From: Euglena gracilis
Taxonomy: Eukaryota > Euglenida > Euglenophyceae > Euglenales
DNA length: 64,000 nt
Assembly: GCA_039621445.1 (NCBI GenBank)
Contig: CP154957.1
Span: forward strand, 43,254,212-43,318,211
Reading direction: 5' to 3'
Of this stretch, positions 62,835 to 64,000 are shown piece by piece. The notes under the pieces are model-generated. The model did no database searches. It was not told the origin of the DNA and saw only the letters and a program-made list of their open reading frames with translations. Made by a program: the position numbers and the translations under genes. How positions within the stretch are numbered: position 1 is the first letter of the stretch; every line of letters starts with the position of its first letter.

Positions 62835-63615
62835 ATGGAGCATTTTTCTTGTGATGATGTTTTGGAGGTCAACTGCACGGAGCTGCGGAACGTGGAGGAC
62901 GAGGGCATCCCCGATTCGCCTCCTGGAGAGGGTTCTTCATCAGAGTCTGCCCCCCCCCCCAGAAAAGAAATTGAAAGTGACACTGCCCACCCAAAAAGGA
63001 AATTGCCACCAGTTCCGAATGGAATGGAAGAATGGCCGAGATTGGTTGCGTTTTGAAGCATCCCGTGGCATGTGGTGTGCTATTTGCCATCAATTTTGTC
63101 AGAATCCAAAAGTTACGGGAACGGGTCAGAAACGGAATTCTCTTGCATTGCCAACAAAAGTCTACATTTTCCGTAACATCAAATCACATAGCGAGGGAAA
63201 GTATCATCTTGCTGCAAAGGTCATGTTGAATCGACCACAAACAGGTCTGACCCAATCTTTTATTCAGTTTCCGTCCGCTTTGATACCGCAAGCAAAGATG
63301 TTGTTTAAAACCGTTTTGTGGATGGTGAAGCGCGGAATCGCTTACCGAAAGCTTCGTTCATTGTTGGACTTGCAGCGTTTGAAATTGGCCTTGACGGACA
63401 TATTCTCTTTAGATGAGGTGCGCAAGAAATTCAGTGCTCATCGATGCCATTTCCCGGCAGAACGCGATTGCAATCTTCAAACAACATCATTTGTTTTGCT
63501 TGCACAAAAGCTGACCCAGGAATTGAAAGTAGTCTTTCCGCTTCATCTGAAGAGAGTGGGTCGCAGGGGGACCTCGAATCCTCTGCATTATTCTCTCATC
63601 CCGACCAAAAATTAA
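62835..63615 (+). pseudogene. TTF/BED-like zinc-finger gene derived from a hAT transposase
   Basis: ATG 62835 lies 4 bp after CTCTCTGCAG. The acidic, Ser-rich lead (Cys-Asp-Asp, Pro-Pro-Gly-Glu-Gly-Ser-Ser) runs to a C11 run at 62950-62960, where the frame breaks. One base over, the frame continues to Trp-Leu-Arg-Phe, Met-Trp-Cys-Ala-Ile-Cys-His (Cys at 63077 and 63086), Thr-Gly, Ile-Lys-Ser-His and Lys-Tyr-His (His at 63187 and 63205). This is the Cys-x2-Cys...His-x5-His finger of the ZNF862/C17orf113-like TTF group. Next come helices with Val-Lys-Arg-Gly-Ile-Ala-Tyr and Leu-Asp-Leu. After about 63440 another frame gives an acidic Ser/Glu tail to 63629, so a second shift is possible. These proteins are domesticated or active hAT transposase N-termini that bind DNA in the nucleus. 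The rest of the transposase is absent. Confidence 0.65.
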
Positions 63616-63894
63616 AAAATAGCGGCTGAGAAGTTGCTGACAAAAATAAACAAAAATATGGCTGCCGGGGACCCGCCCAAAGAGAAAACCCCGTGCATGC
63701 CTCAAAATGAAGAAAAAAGGATGATGGGGACCTGCATTGGCAGACAGGTGAGCACCACGGAAGTGGGGCTGCAGCAGCCATGGGAACCTGAGTTCCTGAA
63801 GCCCGGGTGAGTGCCATCTTGCGTTTGTCTGTAAATTTTTCATCTTACAAATTTGTGTTTCACAACTTTTATTATACGTTGCACCAAGGAGAAT

Positions 63895-64000
63895 TTGTGT
63901 ATCACACATGTATCACCAAAATTTTTTTAATGTATCACATATGTATCACCCAAAAAAAATTAATGTATCACATACGTATGACCAAAAAAAATTAATGTAT
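63895..64000. repeat. GTATCACCAAAATTTTTTTAATG repeat (right block, runs off the window)
   Basis: Three or more units like those at 62640-62745, with A-run variants (CCCAAAAAAAATTAATG), cut by the window end. Confidence 0.9.

Noticed and set aside
1-64000. Bacterial, organellar or viral genome segment
   Set aside because: No operons, ribosome-binding sites, structural virus genes or organellar genes; spliceosomal introns and eukaryotic transposons are present.

Overview
The window reads as nuclear DNA of a eukaryote with a repeat-choked, gene-poor genome. There is no operon structure, spliceosomal introns are visible (GT...AG, phase 0), and recognisable coding sequence makes up only a few per cent of 64 kb. 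I cannot name the organism. The cellular exons are broadly eukaryotic, and the transposable elements (a BED-finger hAT transposase, a non-LTR reverse transcriptase, 2A-type peptides) are of kinds found in invertebrates and large-genome algae or protists. Nothing points to bacteria, an organelle or a known virus.

Host coding sequence. The best host gene is on the minus strand at 26.27-27.07 kb. Two exons join in phase to make one RRM domain of the CFIm68/CPSF6 type. A TTF/BED-like zinc-finger gene derived from a hAT transposase lies at 62.8-63.6 kb on the plus strand and is frameshifted at a run of eleven C. A hAT transposase with a BED finger and DUF659-like segment lies at 40.9-41.7 kb.

Mobile DNA. 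A long minus-strand non-LTR retroelement seems to have run from about 52.6 to 42.1 kb: a 2A-rich N-terminal region, then a zinc-finger piece, then reverse transcriptase. It is now cut apart by at least four later insertions. Other degraded retroelement-like protein remnants lie at 2.6-4.2 and 53.2-54.2 kb. Non-autonomous elements dominate the rest. (1) Elements with CAGGG/CCCTG ends and 8-bp target duplications (hAT type), one nested inside another at 28.5-29.1 kb. (2) At least seven 0.17-0.41-kb elements bounded by TA on both sides, made of long G/C homopolymers punctuated by 7-9-nt words that differ between elements but agree at the two ends of each one. (3) Larger inverted-repeat elements with hairpin-rich ends: 18.48-21.10, 34.90-35.76, 37.24-38.47 and 44.81-49.75 kb; the last two are bounded by TTAA.

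The strongest candidate for something undescribed is the pair of hairpin-ended elements at 34.9-35.8 and 37.2-38.5 kb. Their terminal repeats are unrelated, yet each carries a divergent copy of the same unfamiliar protein family. The second candidate is the TA-bounded homopolymer-and-word family, which is demonstrably mobile: one copy sits inside a word of another element and one sits inside the reverse transcriptase.

Layout: 0.6-1.2 kb pentamer satellites; 2.6-4.2 retroelement remnant; 4.2-18.5 mostly anonymous with scattered elements; 18.5-21.1 inverted-repeat element; 21-26 anonymous; 26.2-27.1 host gene; 28.5-40.7 dense nested elements; 40.9-41.7 hAT; 42.1-52.6 dismantled retroelement with the 4.9-kb insertion holding the 19-bp satellite; 53-62.6 repeats and remnants; 62.6-64.0 zinc-finger gene between 30-bp-class repeats.
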